DNA of 64,000 bases from JAHEEL01 sp963700375. GTDB lineage: Bacteria > Actinomycetota > Acidimicrobiia > Spongiisociales > UBA5794. Under the pieces are notes generated by a model that had not been told where the DNA came from, ran no database searches, and worked only from the letters and a program-made list of their open reading frames with translations. The stretch lies in NCBI GenBank assembly GCA_963700375.1, contig CAVOXF010000003.1, forward strand, positions 186,001-250,000. Direction: 5' to 3'. Shown in pieces: positions 8,464-16,949 of the stretch; position 1 is the first letter of the stretch; each line of letters starts with the position of its first letter. The translations under genes were made by a program, and so were the position numbers.

Positions 8464-10157
8464 TTGACCAGCCTCCGGGACGCGAGACCGGGGCGATTCT
8501 TCCGTTGACCGCGCTCCTCATCGTCATCCTTCTGGTGTTCGCTGCGTTTGCGGTCGACCTTGGAGCGGCGTGGGCCGAGCGCCGCGAGGCCCAGACCGCA
8601 GCCGATGCCGGTGTCATGGGTGCAGCGCTGCAATACCTGGTCTCCACTCCGGACGAGGACGGCATCTACGACCTCGTCAACACCTATGTGAACCTCAACA
8701 ACACGGGGACCGCTTTCACTTTCGAGGATTGGGAGGATTGCGTCGATCCGGACCGCCCGAGCGACTATGCACCCCTCGGCGACAGCGGCACATGGGATTC
8801 GCCCCGAGAATGGACTGAGCATTGACCTGATCGACTGCATTTCGGTGAAGCAGGCCGGGTGACGAACCCGCGGTGCTGCGGGTCCGGCTTCCGATCGAAT
8901 CGATGCCAACCGCGTTCGCCCGCGTCATCGGGATGGACTCCATCGACATCTCTGCGTCGCAGAGGCGGAGATTCGCAACAGCGAGTCATCGGACGTCCTG
9001 CCGTTCGCTCTTCCCGCCAATCCAACTACTGAAGAGTGTCTCGGGACACCACCGAGCGGACTCACTGCCCCCGGAGGTTGCACCGTGCACGGGGCCCACA
9101 TCGGGCAACTTCGGAATGCTGGACGTTTGGTGGTTCGGTGCCGGCGACCCGTACGACACGCTCGGGGAAGGTTGTCCGAGCAAGCCACCGTTCACCAAAC
9201 GGTCGCCGCAGAATCTCGCAATCGGTGTCGACCACCCGATCACGACCTGGCCCGATACCGACGACGATCCCACCACCTACGACGGGCCCTCGGTCGGCAC
9301 CAACCTCCCGAACAACCACCCGGGAGCCGAGAGTTGCGAGAGCGCGGCAAACGACGTGATCCCGTATGTCGTCAAGACGGAGACCGGCAATACGATGATC
9401 GTCTTGCACGAGGGGTTCTTCGGCGACGGTCCGTTCGGCACCACAGCAACAACACCCCGGGTCGACTCCGCCAGCCTCGCCCATTTCTGCATCGATCTCC
9501 AGCGAGCCGGCCCGCCTCTCGTTCGTGACCGCCTCGGACAGCTACACGGTCGACAATCTCGGGCTGTGGGAGTACCTGGATCAGTCCAAGATCGATCCTA
9601 CGAGCCAATGTCACACCAACGCATTCACGGCGCTCGAGCCCGACGAACCGGGGCTCCCCTGGCGGGACGTGAGCTCACCGATCAGATGGAACTCTGTCTC
9701 ACGAGACCGGACCCAAAGCACCGAAGTTCGTCGACGACCTCATCGAGTCTCCCCGTTTCGCTGTCGTGCCCGCAACTGAACTACGCAACTGGGGCGCAAG
9801 CCGGCACCGAGTGGTGGGCCATCATGGAGATGATGCCCGTCTATGTCCAGAACACGTGGTTCCTTTGCGGTACGCCAACCGCGGACTGCCTGTTCGAGCC
9901 GACGGGCTTCAGCCTCGCGGCAGGGGGACGGGAGAAGCGTCTTCTTCAATCCAGGCGAAGGCTCGGCATCTCCGTGCCTCCCCAAGAAGGGCGCCTGCAA
10001 CACGCCGAAGACGATCGCCGCGGCCGGCGCATCGGCTTTCGTCATCGACCTGAGTTGGCTCACCGATGAAGCCAGGAACTCACTCGGCAAGGGAGCGCCC
10101 TACGAGGTCTATCCTGAAACGGTGAGTCCTCGCCCCCTATTTGCACTACTCCCGTAG
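8460..10157 (+). pseudogene. Tad-domain (TadG-like) protein, frameshifted at about eight sites
   Basis: The N-terminal 120 residues read cleanly: a hydrophobic Tad helix (ILPLTALLIVILLVFAAFAV) followed by DLGAAWAERREAQTAADAG, the TadG-type signature. From about 8802 onward the coding signal moves between frames. Readable blocks are LSIDLIDCISVKQAG, LRVRLPIESMPTAFARVIG, AEIRNSESSDVLPFALP, GMLDVWWFGAGDPYDTLGEG, DSYTVDNLGLWEYLDQ, FVDDLIESPRFAVVP, WWAIMEMMPVYVQNTWF and TIAAAGASAFVIDLSWL. Several shifts fall in runs of C or G, for example CCCC at 8802-8805. Joined, they would give a secreted or anchored protein of about 550 residues. Either a decayed gene or a patch of poor consensus; the preserved protein-like blocks favour the latter. 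The true stop is uncertain. Confidence 0.7.
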
Positions 10158-10168
10158 TGTAAATAGGG
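10135..10168. promoter_or_regulatory. 15-bp AT-rich dyad upstream of the iron-binding-protein gene
   Basis: CCCTATTTGCACTAC (10135-10149) pairs with GTAGTGTAAATAGGG (10154-10168) around a four-base loop, with a single G.T position. It ends 38 bases before the GTG at 10207. It is notably AT-rich for this genome. As RNA it is a strong hairpin and may end transcription of the tad unit, although no U-run follows. As DNA it is a plausible operator, for example for an iron regulator, given the downstream importer. Confidence 0.55.
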
Positions 10169-10206
10169 TTTGGTGACGTCAGTCGTGTCTCCTGCAGAGG
10201 TATCCC

Positions 10207-11209
10207 GTGTTGAAGCCCTTGTTGCTGGCCGTATGTCTCGCCGTGGCCACCGGGCATGTGGCTCGGCACCGTCGGACGAACGAGGCGATCACGGTCTACT
10301 CCGGACGGTCGGAGGAGTTGATTGCGCCCCTGATCGCGCGAGTTCGAGGAGCAGTCGGGAATCGATGTTTCGGTGCGGTATGGGGACTCGGCCGAGCTCG
10401 CGGCAACCATTCTCGAGGAGGGCGGCCGCTCGCCCGCCTCGCTCTTCCTCGCGCAGGACCCGGCTTCTCTGGGTTCGGTCGCGCTGGCCGACCTGTTCGA
10501 ACCACTGCCCGCAGACCTGCTCGATCAGGTGCCGGCGAAGTTCTCCGACACCATCGGTCGATGGATCGGCATCTCCGGTCGCGCCCGAACCGTTGTCTAC
10601 GACCCGTCTTCGATCAGCCCGGCCGATCTCCCCGACACCGAAGACGGCCTCATCGAGTCCGCATGGGCCGGGAGCGTCGGCATCGCCCCCACCAACGGAT
10701 CATTCCTCGCGTTCGTCGCCGCCAAGATCCTCATCGACGGCGAGGCGGCGACGCGTGCCTGGCTCGAGGGGATGAAGGCAAATGAGGCGCCAACCTTCCC
10801 AAGTAACTCGACCATCGTCTCAGCCGTCGCCGATGGACAGATCGATGCCGGCCTCGCAAACCACTACTACGCGCTGCAACTCCTGGCCCGGGATCCGACA
10901 GCACCGGTCACCAACTACTTCTTCCCCGAAGCGTCGGCCGGGTCCCTCGTGATGCCATCCGGTGCCGGCATCCTCGCGAGCGCAGATGCGCCCGAATCTG
11001 CGAAGAAGCTCATCACGTTCCTGCTCTCGGCCAAGGCCCAGGAGTACTTCGCTATGGAGACGTTCGAGTACCCACTCGTTCCCGGTGTTCCGCCGTCTGA
11101 GGATCTTCCACCCCTCGACACGATTCCGACACCGGACATCGACCTTTCGGACCTCGCTCCGATGCTCGACCTGGCCACCGACCTCGTCGCAGAGGCCGGG
11201 CTCTTGTGA
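10207..11209 (+). pseudogene. fbpA: Iron ABC transporter substrate-binding protein (FbpA-like), frameshifted near 5' end
   Basis: Periplasmic-type binding protein of the ferric-iron family. The main body (from about 10345 to the stop at 11209) reads continuously, with AITVYSGRSEELIAPLI at the mature N-terminus, GRWIGISGRARTVVYDP, GSVGIAPTNGSFLAFV and HYYALQLLARDP, typical of FbpA/FutA-like proteins. Upstream, three indels lie within about 100 bases: near 10250, where restoring one G gives a lipoprotein-like CGSAPSDE; near 10278; and near 10340, where dropping one G gives LIARFEEQSGIDVSVRYG. The GTG at 10207 follows AGAGGT. The product was probably a lipoprotein of about 333 residues. The intact permease and ATPase downstream argue for sequence error rather than loss. 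Confidence 0.75.
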
Positions 11210-12849
11210 CATCGCCGGCCGTTCCCGCCTCGCCGTCGGGTCGGTTCGAGGGAGCCCCCTCGGCCGGGCCCGGCCGGGCCCCGGCGCGACCCGTCGGGCG
11301 TCGCCCCTCTCCCTGGTTATGGGCCGCGGGACTGCTGGTACTCATCCCGACCGCACTCCCCATCGGCGCACTCTTCGTCCGGGTCCTTGGTGCTTCGGGC
11401 GACGCCGCCTCGGTCCTCTTCTCGCAGAGAACGCTCGAACTCCTCGTGCGGTCGGCGCTCCTGACGGCCCTGGTCACGCTGTCGGCCATCGCGGTCGGGG
11501 TCGCAGCCGCCTGGATCACCGTGCGCACCGACCTCCGTGGTCGAACCGTGTGGGGCGTCCTGGTCGCGATGCCGCTCGTGGTTCCCTCCTATGTCATCGC
11601 GCTCTCCCTTCTATCGGCGTCGGGCCCTCGCGGTCTCTTCGCCCAGGCCACCGGCATCTCGCTGCCGGTCCTCGACGGCCTGCCGGGAGCGTGGGTGGCC
11701 CTCACCCTCTCCACATTCCCGTACGTGTTCCTCATCGTCGGCGCAGCGCTTCGCCGGATGGACCCGGCTCTGGAGGACGCCGCCCGCGGGCTCGGAGCGT
11801 CACAGCGACGGGTCTTTCGCACCGTGACGCTCCCGCAGCTACGGCCGTCAATCGGCGCCGGGGCGCTCCTGGTGGCGCTCTACACACTCTCCGATTTCGG
11901 CGCCGTGTCCCTGATGCGCTTCGACGCCTTCACTCGTGTCATCTACGCGCAGTATGCCGGGCGCCTCGACCGGACACCGGCGGCCGTCTTGTCGGTCGCC
12001 CTGATCGGTATCGCGCTCATCATCATCTGGGCCGAGGGACGCACGCGTGGATCCGCCAGGTATTTCTCGCATCGGCCGAAACGAGTGGCGACGCCGCGAC
12101 ATCTGAGCCGCCCCACGCGAATCGTGACGATCGTCGTGCTCGGCGCCATCGTCCTCGCAGGCCTCCTCCTCCCGGTCGCCGTCCTCGTATCCTGGGTTGT
12201 CGAGGGTGACGGCCTCACGGTGGGATCGATCGTCGACTGGTCCGCCGTTGGCGGTTCGCTCGTCGGATCGTCCCTTGCCGCGGTGGTTGCCATGGCGGCT
12301 GCCGTCCCGGTTGTGGTTCTCGCCGTCCGGCATCGCAGCCGGGCTTCGGTATGGCTGGAGCGATCTGTCTTCGTGTCGTTCTCGCTGCCGCACATCACCG
12401 TCGCCGTAGCGGTCGTGTTCTTCTCGGTCCGGTACCTCGGACCGCTCTATCAATCGCTGACCGTTCTGGTGGTGGTGTACGCCACCATGTTCCTCGCTCA
12501 AGCGACCGGCTCGGCCAAAGCATCGTTTCTCCAGGTAGATCCATCGCTCGAAGAAGCATCCCTCAACCTCGGCAAGGGCCCGTGGGCGACGCTCCGGGCG
12601 GTGACGATCCCCTTGATTCGACCCGGATTGCTTGCCGGCGGAGCCCTGGTGTTCCTCACGACCATGAAGGAACTCCCGGCGACCTTGCTTCTGCGTCCAA
12701 CTGGATTCGACACCCTGGCGATCGATATCTGGTCAGCGGCCAACGAACTGCTCTATGCGCGTGCCGCCGCCTCGGCCCTCGTGCTCCTCGCGATCTCCGC
12801 AGTACCGATGTTTCTCCTGGTGGTCCGCGAGAAGGACGTGCCGGCATGA
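11206..12849 (+). CDS. fbpB: Iron-type ABC transporter permease with two BPD modules
   Basis: Inner-membrane permease of 547 residues with about 12 helices in two homologous halves, the usual architecture of FbpB/ferric transporters. Each half carries an ATPase-coupling EAA loop: LEDAARGLGASQRRVFRTV around residue 193 and LEEASLNLGKGPWATLRAV around residue 448. The N-terminal 35 residues are proline- and glycine-rich. The GTG start overlaps the binding-protein stop (GTGA), and the stop overlaps the ATPase start (ATGA), so the three genes form an operon importing a single substrate, most likely Fe(III) or a related cation. Confidence 0.9.
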   Translation: MTSPAVPASPSGRFEGAPSAGPGRAPARPVGRRPSPWLWAAGLLVLIPTALPIGALFVRVLGASGDAASVLFSQRTLELLVRSALLTALVTLSAIAVGVAAAWITVRTDLRGRTVWGVLVAMPLVVPSYVIALSLLSASGPRGLFAQATGISLPVLDGLPGAWVALTLSTFPYVFLIVGAALRRMDPALEDAARGLGASQRRVFRTVTLPQLRPSIGAGALLVALYTLSDFGAVSLMRFDAFTRVIYAQYAGRLDRTPAAVLSVALIGIALIIIWAEGRTRGSARYFSHRPKRVATPRHLSRPTRIVTIVVLGAIVLAGLLLPVAVLVSWVVEGDGLTVGSIVDWSAVGGSLVGSSLAAVVAMAAAVPVVVLAVRHRSRASVWLERSVFVSFSLPHITVAVAVVFFSVRYLGPLYQSLTVLVVVYATMFLAQATGSAKASFLQVDPSLEEASLNLGKGPWATLRAVTIPLIRPGLLAGGALVFLTTMKELPATLLLRPTGFDTLAIDIWSAANELLYARAAASALVLLAISAVPMFLLVVREKDVPA

Positions 12850-13871
12850 GTGCAATGGCCGCCATCTCGTGCCGCGGGCTAGAGAAGTCGTATGCCGGCA
12901 CACCGGCGCTACTCGGCTTCGACCTGGAGGTTGAGCAGGGGACGATCGTAAGCCTTCTCGGGCCGTCGGGATGCGGGAAGACAACGGCGCTGCGGGCGAT
13001 CGCGGGCTTCGAGGCTGCCGACGCAGGCTCCATCTGCGTCGGCGACCGCCTGGTATTCGGAGACGGGGTGGATGCCGCCCCAGACAAGCGGCGGGTCGGA
13101 ATGGTCTTCCAGGAGTATGCCCTCTTCCCGCATATGAGCGTCGCCCGCAACATCGCATACGGTCTCACCGACCGCCATCCTTCGGCGCGGGTCGACGAGG
13201 TGCTCGACCTCGTCGGACTCTCCGGGCTGGAATCCCGGATGCCTCACGAGTTGTCGGGCGGCGAGCAACAGCGCGTCGCGCTGGCCCGTGCCCTCGCCCC
13301 GAACCCTGAGGTTGTGCTGCTCGATGAGCCATTCTCGAATCTCGACGCACCGCAACGGGACCGCATGCGCCGCGAGGTTCGCCGCATCCTGATCGAGGCC
13401 GGCGCGACTGCCGTGTTCGTGACCCACGACCAGGAGGAGGCCCTCGCAATCGCGGATGTGGTGGCCGTCATGCGCAACGGTGCGATCGTTCAAACCGGTA
13501 CGCCAACCGACGTCTACTCGCGCCCGGACGATCCGTGGACCGCCTCGTTCCTCGGCGACAGCGTATTCCTGGACGGTGTGGCTACGGCTGACGGACTCGT
13601 TGTCACGTCGCTCGGCGGCATCCCGTCTCGAAGCGCCAAACCGGGACCCGTGCGAGTGATGGTCCGTCCCGAGTGGGTCGTCCCGCTCCCCGATCCCCGG
13701 GGAGATTCAACGGTCGTTGACCGTGAGTACTTCGGCCATGACCAGATGCTCCTGATCGAGCGTCCGGATGGCTCCACCGTGAAGTGCCGGGTGGGAGCCA
13801 GACCGAACCTGCGACAGGGTGATCGTGTCACCCTGTCGGTCGACGAGGCCGTGGTCTTCCCGATCGCCTAG
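12846..13871 (+). CDS. fbpC: Iron/spermidine-type ABC transporter ATP-binding protein
   Basis: Cytoplasmic ATPase of the importer, 341 residues. Walker A is LGPSGCGKTTALRA, the signature is ELSGGEQQRVALARAL, Walker B is VVLLDEPFSNLD, and the switch histidine is in VFVTHDQEEAL. A TOBE-like C-terminal domain follows from about residue 260 (VRVMVRPEWVVPLP). The ATG at 12846 overlaps the permease stop; a much longer open frame upstream is a shadow of the permease. The stop TAG shares the four bases CTAG with the convergent gene on the other strand, so the two transcripts meet here with no spacer. Confidence 0.93.
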   Translation: MSAMAAISCRGLEKSYAGTPALLGFDLEVEQGTIVSLLGPSGCGKTTALRAIAGFEAADAGSICVGDRLVFGDGVDAAPDKRRVGMVFQEYALFPHMSVARNIAYGLTDRHPSARVDEVLDLVGLSGLESRMPHELSGGEQQRVALARALAPNPEVVLLDEPFSNLDAPQRDRMRREVRRILIEAGATAVFVTHDQEEALAIADVVAVMRNGAIVQTGTPTDVYSRPDDPWTASFLGDSVFLDGVATADGLVVTSLGGIPSRSAKPGPVRVMVRPEWVVPLPDPRGDSTVVDREYFGHDQMLLIERPDGSTVKCRVGARPNLRQGDRVTLSVDEAVVFPIA

Positions 13872-15475
13872 CGAGTCGGAAGACCCCAGTCATCGGTTGG
13901 TCGATTGCCGTCGAGATTCGGGGTATCCGAGACTGGTTCCGAATCGACGGCTGCAGGCTCAGACGATGAAGGCGAGAGACCCCCTCCCTCGGTAGGCCGT
14001 TCGCTGGGCTCTCCGGATTCCGGGGAATCCGAAGCCGATGGCGAGTCTGGAGACGGCCGATCCGACGCTGAGGGCGACCGACCCCCTCTGCCCCGAGCTT
14101 CGCTCAGGCCACCTCCTTCTGAGGGGGAGGGATCGCTTTGGGGATGACCCTCTGCGTCGTCGCTGCGCTCCTCCGCCTTCCCCCGTCCTGCGGTCGGGGG
14201 GACAAGACGCTGGTCATTCGCCTCCGGCGGCGCTTCCTCCCTCGATGGCGGAAGGGGATACTCCCACCCGTCGGGAATATCGTCGTCTTTGACGGTCAGG
14301 GCGGGCGGGAGCGCTTCACGGTCTACCGGGCGGGCGGCCCGGATACGCCAAGCGCCGAGCACCCAGCCGCCGACGCCCCAGATGAGCCCGGCAAGATACA
14401 GCAGCACGCCGACGATCGGGATCAGCCATATCCCGAGCCGCCACAGCACCGCACCGATGACGAATCCTCCGAAGAGCCCACCCTTGCGACGCAGGAGGAG
14501 ATCCCCCCCGGCGGCAACGGCCGGCACCGGTCCGAAGACGAGTCCCAGGAGCATCGCAGCGAGGAGCACGGCAGCCAACGGCAGTCCCACCAGCGTGACG
14601 GCCAGCAGCAGCACCAGGATCGGAGCAGCGACGAGAGCCAGCACACCAATCAGCACCGTCTTGATGGGGTGGCGTTCGATCGCCTCCACGGCCGCAGCGC
14701 CGGTGCCGCGGAAGAGCCAGATCAAGATGATCCCGGACACGATGAACGCCAGCAGCCCGAGAACGTTCGCGATGGCAAGAATGACCCCGAAGATGAAATT
14801 GGACTGTGCCGGCAGTTGAACGACCTGCCCATCGACCGTGCCGGGAGCAATCGAGGCTTCGGTCGGCGAGCGATACAGCACATCACCGGCCACCGACGCG
14901 CCGGAGTCGACCGTCAGACGCTGCACGCTGAGATCGATATCGCGCCCGACCGTGCCGACCACCAAAGTGTTGAGGAGGCGCCCGCGCACATCGCGCCCGA
15001 CGGCTCCGTCGATCGTGAGCGTGCCTCCGAACAGAATGACGTCGCGTCCGACGGTTCCGGTTGGGCCGATCTCCACACCGAGACCCGTAACGAACACATC
15101 ATTCCGAATATCACCGTCGATCACGACTTGGGGCGTCACCGTTCGCAGCGAACCCTCGACAACGCCGCCCGGCTCCACGCGGACCGTTCCCGACGTGAGG
15201 GCGATAACGTCGCCGGCGACCGTCCCGGAGATCGAGAGACTGCCGGCCGTGATCACGAGGTCTCCCTCGATGCGCCCTTCGACACGACCCGACGTCGCTG
15301 CAACGTAGACGTCTTCGGCTATGGGCTCGTCTTCGGAGACGATGAACAGATCGGTCGTGACGACCGACGGCGCAACCGACGCGACCAGCGGCGCAACGGC
15401 GACGAGGAGGGCGATGCCCGTGAGGACGCGATAGCGGATCCTGCCGGATCCCGGGTCAGAACGGGAGTGCTTCAC
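13868..15475 (-). CDS. Bactofilin-like polymer-forming domain protein with membrane region
   Basis: A 535-residue protein not assigned to a named family. After a signal-anchor (residues 15-35), residues 60-220 have repeated short beta-strand units such as GDLVITAGSLSISGTVAGD and GRDVILFGGTLTIDGAVGRD, the pattern of bactofilin/polymer-forming proteins, here on the outer face. Residues 228-375 contain several hydrophobic helices. The last 130 residues are rich in S, P, E and G and are partly encoded by a dispersed palindromic repeat (about 14147-14207). The GTG start lies inside the end of nuoN, so it is co-transcribed with the complex I operon; a direct role in complex I is not implied. Confidence 0.7.
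   Translation of the reverse strand: MKHSRSDPGSGRIRYRVLTGIALLVAVAPLVASVAPSVVTTDLFIVSEDEPIAEDVYVAATSGRVEGRIEGDLVITAGSLSISGTVAGDVIALTSGTVRVEPGGVVEGSLRTVTPQVVIDGDIRNDVFVTGLGVEIGPTGTVGRDVILFGGTLTIDGAVGRDVRGRLLNTLVVGTVGRDIDLSVQRLTVDSGASVAGDVLYRSPTEASIAPGTVDGQVVQLPAQSNFIFGVILAIANVLGLLAFIVSGIILIWLFRGTGAAAVEAIERHPIKTVLIGVLALVAAPILVLLLAVTLVGLPLAAVLLAAMLLGLVFGPVPAVAAGGDLLLRRKGGLFGGFVIGAVLWRLGIWLIPIVGVLLYLAGLIWGVGGWVLGAWRIRAARPVDREALPPALTVKDDDIPDGWEYPLPPSREEAPPEANDQRLVPPTAGRGKAEERSDDAEGHPQSDPSPSEGGGLSEARGRGGRSPSASDRPSPDSPSASDSPESGEPSERPTEGGGLSPSSSEPAAVDSEPVSDTPNLDGNRPTDDWGLPTR
14147..14207. repeat. Dispersed GC-rich palindromic repeat, copy in a coding region
   Basis: This stretch (CTGCGTCGTCGCTGCGCTCC, then a C-run, a short spacer and a G-run ending in GGGGGGAC) closely matches 42578-42627. 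Here it is read as part of the low-complexity tail of the bactofilin-like protein (residues PPTAGRGKAEERSDD). The pairing arms are the C-rich and G-rich runs around TCCTGCGG. The same element inside a gene and between genes points to a mobile or recombining short repeat family. Confidence 0.6.
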
Positions 15476-16949
15476 GAGCGAGATCGAGCAGCGGCCACGG
15501 GTTCACGCCGACGACGATCTGGCTCACCACGACCACGGCAATCACGAGCCGCGCCACGACTGAGACATCGAGCGGTGGCGCATCGTCGTCCGGTGGGGCG
15601 AAGAACATCTTGGCTGCGATCCGGAAGTAGACATAGAGGCCCACAACCGTTGTGAGCAGTGCCAGAATCGTGAGCCAGAGGTACCCGGTATCTGCTGCCA
15701 CGGTGAAGACCGAAACCTTCGCCACGAAGCCGGCCATGAACGGGATGCCTCCCATCGACAACAGCAGGACGAGCATGGACCAGGCCAGTTCGGGTGAGCG
15801 ACGAGCCAAACCGGCCCAATCATCAAGATCGGAACGGCCGGGTGTCGTCTTCGAAACAACGGCGACGATGGCGAACGCGCCCACGAGCATGACGCCGTAC
15901 ATCGAGACGTAGAACCACATCGAACCGATGCCCTCGGAGCCGGCAACGAAGGCCATCATGATGTACCCGGCCTGGGCCACGCCCGAGTACGCCAGCATGC
16001 GCTTGACGTCGGTCTGAACGGCGGCCACGGCCGTCCCGATGATCATCGACAGCCCGGCGATGATGGCCAGGATCGGTGCCCACTCGTCGATCTGTGTTGG
16101 CAGCGCCCCCACGAGAATCCGGCCGAGCGCCGCGAATCCTGCAACCTTGACCCCGGCAGCCATCAGGCCGACGGCGCCGGTCGGTGCCCCCTGGTACACG
16201 TCCGGCGCCCACTGGTGGAACGGCGCTGCCGACACCTTGAAGGCCAGGCCAACGATCACGAGGCCCATGCCGAGGAGCAGCACACCCGGTTCCCCGATGA
16301 TGGTGCCGGCGAGGAACGCCTTCATGCCGCCCGCGCCGTAGAACGACGTCGACCCCGTCGCCGCGAACAGCATGGCGGCGCCGTAGACGAAGATCGCGGA
16401 TGCCAGCGAACCGAGGAGGAAGTACTTCACCGCGGCTTCGTCGGCCTCCTCGCGCTGGCGGGTGAAGCCGGCGACGACGTAGAACGAGATGGAAGCGGTC
16501 TCGAGACCCAGGAACAGCAGAATGATGTTCGCGGACATCGCCATCATGTGGAGTCCGGCGAAGGCGAGCAGGATCAGCGCGACCAGTTCGACACCCCGTG
16601 TCTTGACTCTCTGGACGAGCGCCCACACGGCGCCGAGGCCGAGGAGACCCACCGTGAAGATCACGATCCCAGCGAACGCCGAGTAGTGATCCATGACCAC
16701 CATCGGGACGCGGAGGATGGGAACGTCCCTGGCGCTGAAGAAGAGCAGACTGCTTCCTTCCGCGATCAGATCGTCAACGGCCCGCCACTGCAGAACCGAC
16801 ACCACCATCGCAATCACGAAGGACAGAGCGGCAACGAATCCCCAGTCGCGCCGCGGCCGTTCGAGCATCACGCCGAGGATGATCACGATGAGGGCACCGA
16901 GGAGGAGAACCGCCTCGGGTGCGACGGCGAGGAATGAGGCGTTGTTCAT
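15456..16949 (-). CDS. nuoN: NADH-quinone oxidoreductase subunit N, cluster 2
   Basis: Third antiporter-like proton-pumping subunit of complex I, 497 residues with about 14 helices. Diagnostic segments include KVSAAPFHQWAPDVYQGAP, KRMLAYSGVAQAGYIM and GGIPFMAGFVAK. The ATG at 16949 overlaps the nuoM stop as ATGA. It is the last nuo gene of the complete leftward operon; the bactofilin-like gene begins inside its final codons. Confidence 0.96.
   Translation of the reverse strand: MNNASFLAVAPEAVLLLGALIVIILGVMLERPRRDWGFVAALSFVIAMVVSVLQWRAVDDLIAEGSSLLFFSARDVPILRVPMVVMDHYSAFAGIVIFTVGLLGLGAVWALVQRVKTRGVELVALILLAFAGLHMMAMSANIILLFLGLETASISFYVVAGFTRQREEADEAAVKYFLLGSLASAIFVYGAAMLFAATGSTSFYGAGGMKAFLAGTIIGEPGVLLLGMGLVIVGLAFKVSAAPFHQWAPDVYQGAPTGAVGLMAAGVKVAGFAALGRILVGALPTQIDEWAPILAIIAGLSMIIGTAVAAVQTDVKRMLAYSGVAQAGYIMMAFVAGSEGIGSMWFYVSMYGVMLVGAFAIVAVVSKTTPGRSDLDDWAGLARRSPELAWSMLVLLLSMGGIPFMAGFVAKVSVFTVAADTGYLWLTILALLTTVVGLYVYFRIAAKMFFAPPDDDAPPLDVSVVARLVIAVVVVSQIVVGVNPWPLLDLAREALPF

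Noticed and set aside
8873..10069. A separate gene of 398 codons downstream of the Tad-like start
   Set aside because: Only parts of it look like protein; those parts continue blocks from other frames, which fits one frameshifted gene.
14138..15655. A 505-codon plus-strand frame opposite the bactofilin-like gene
   Set aside because: Arg/Asp/His-rich antisense shadow with no family motif or ribosome binding site.
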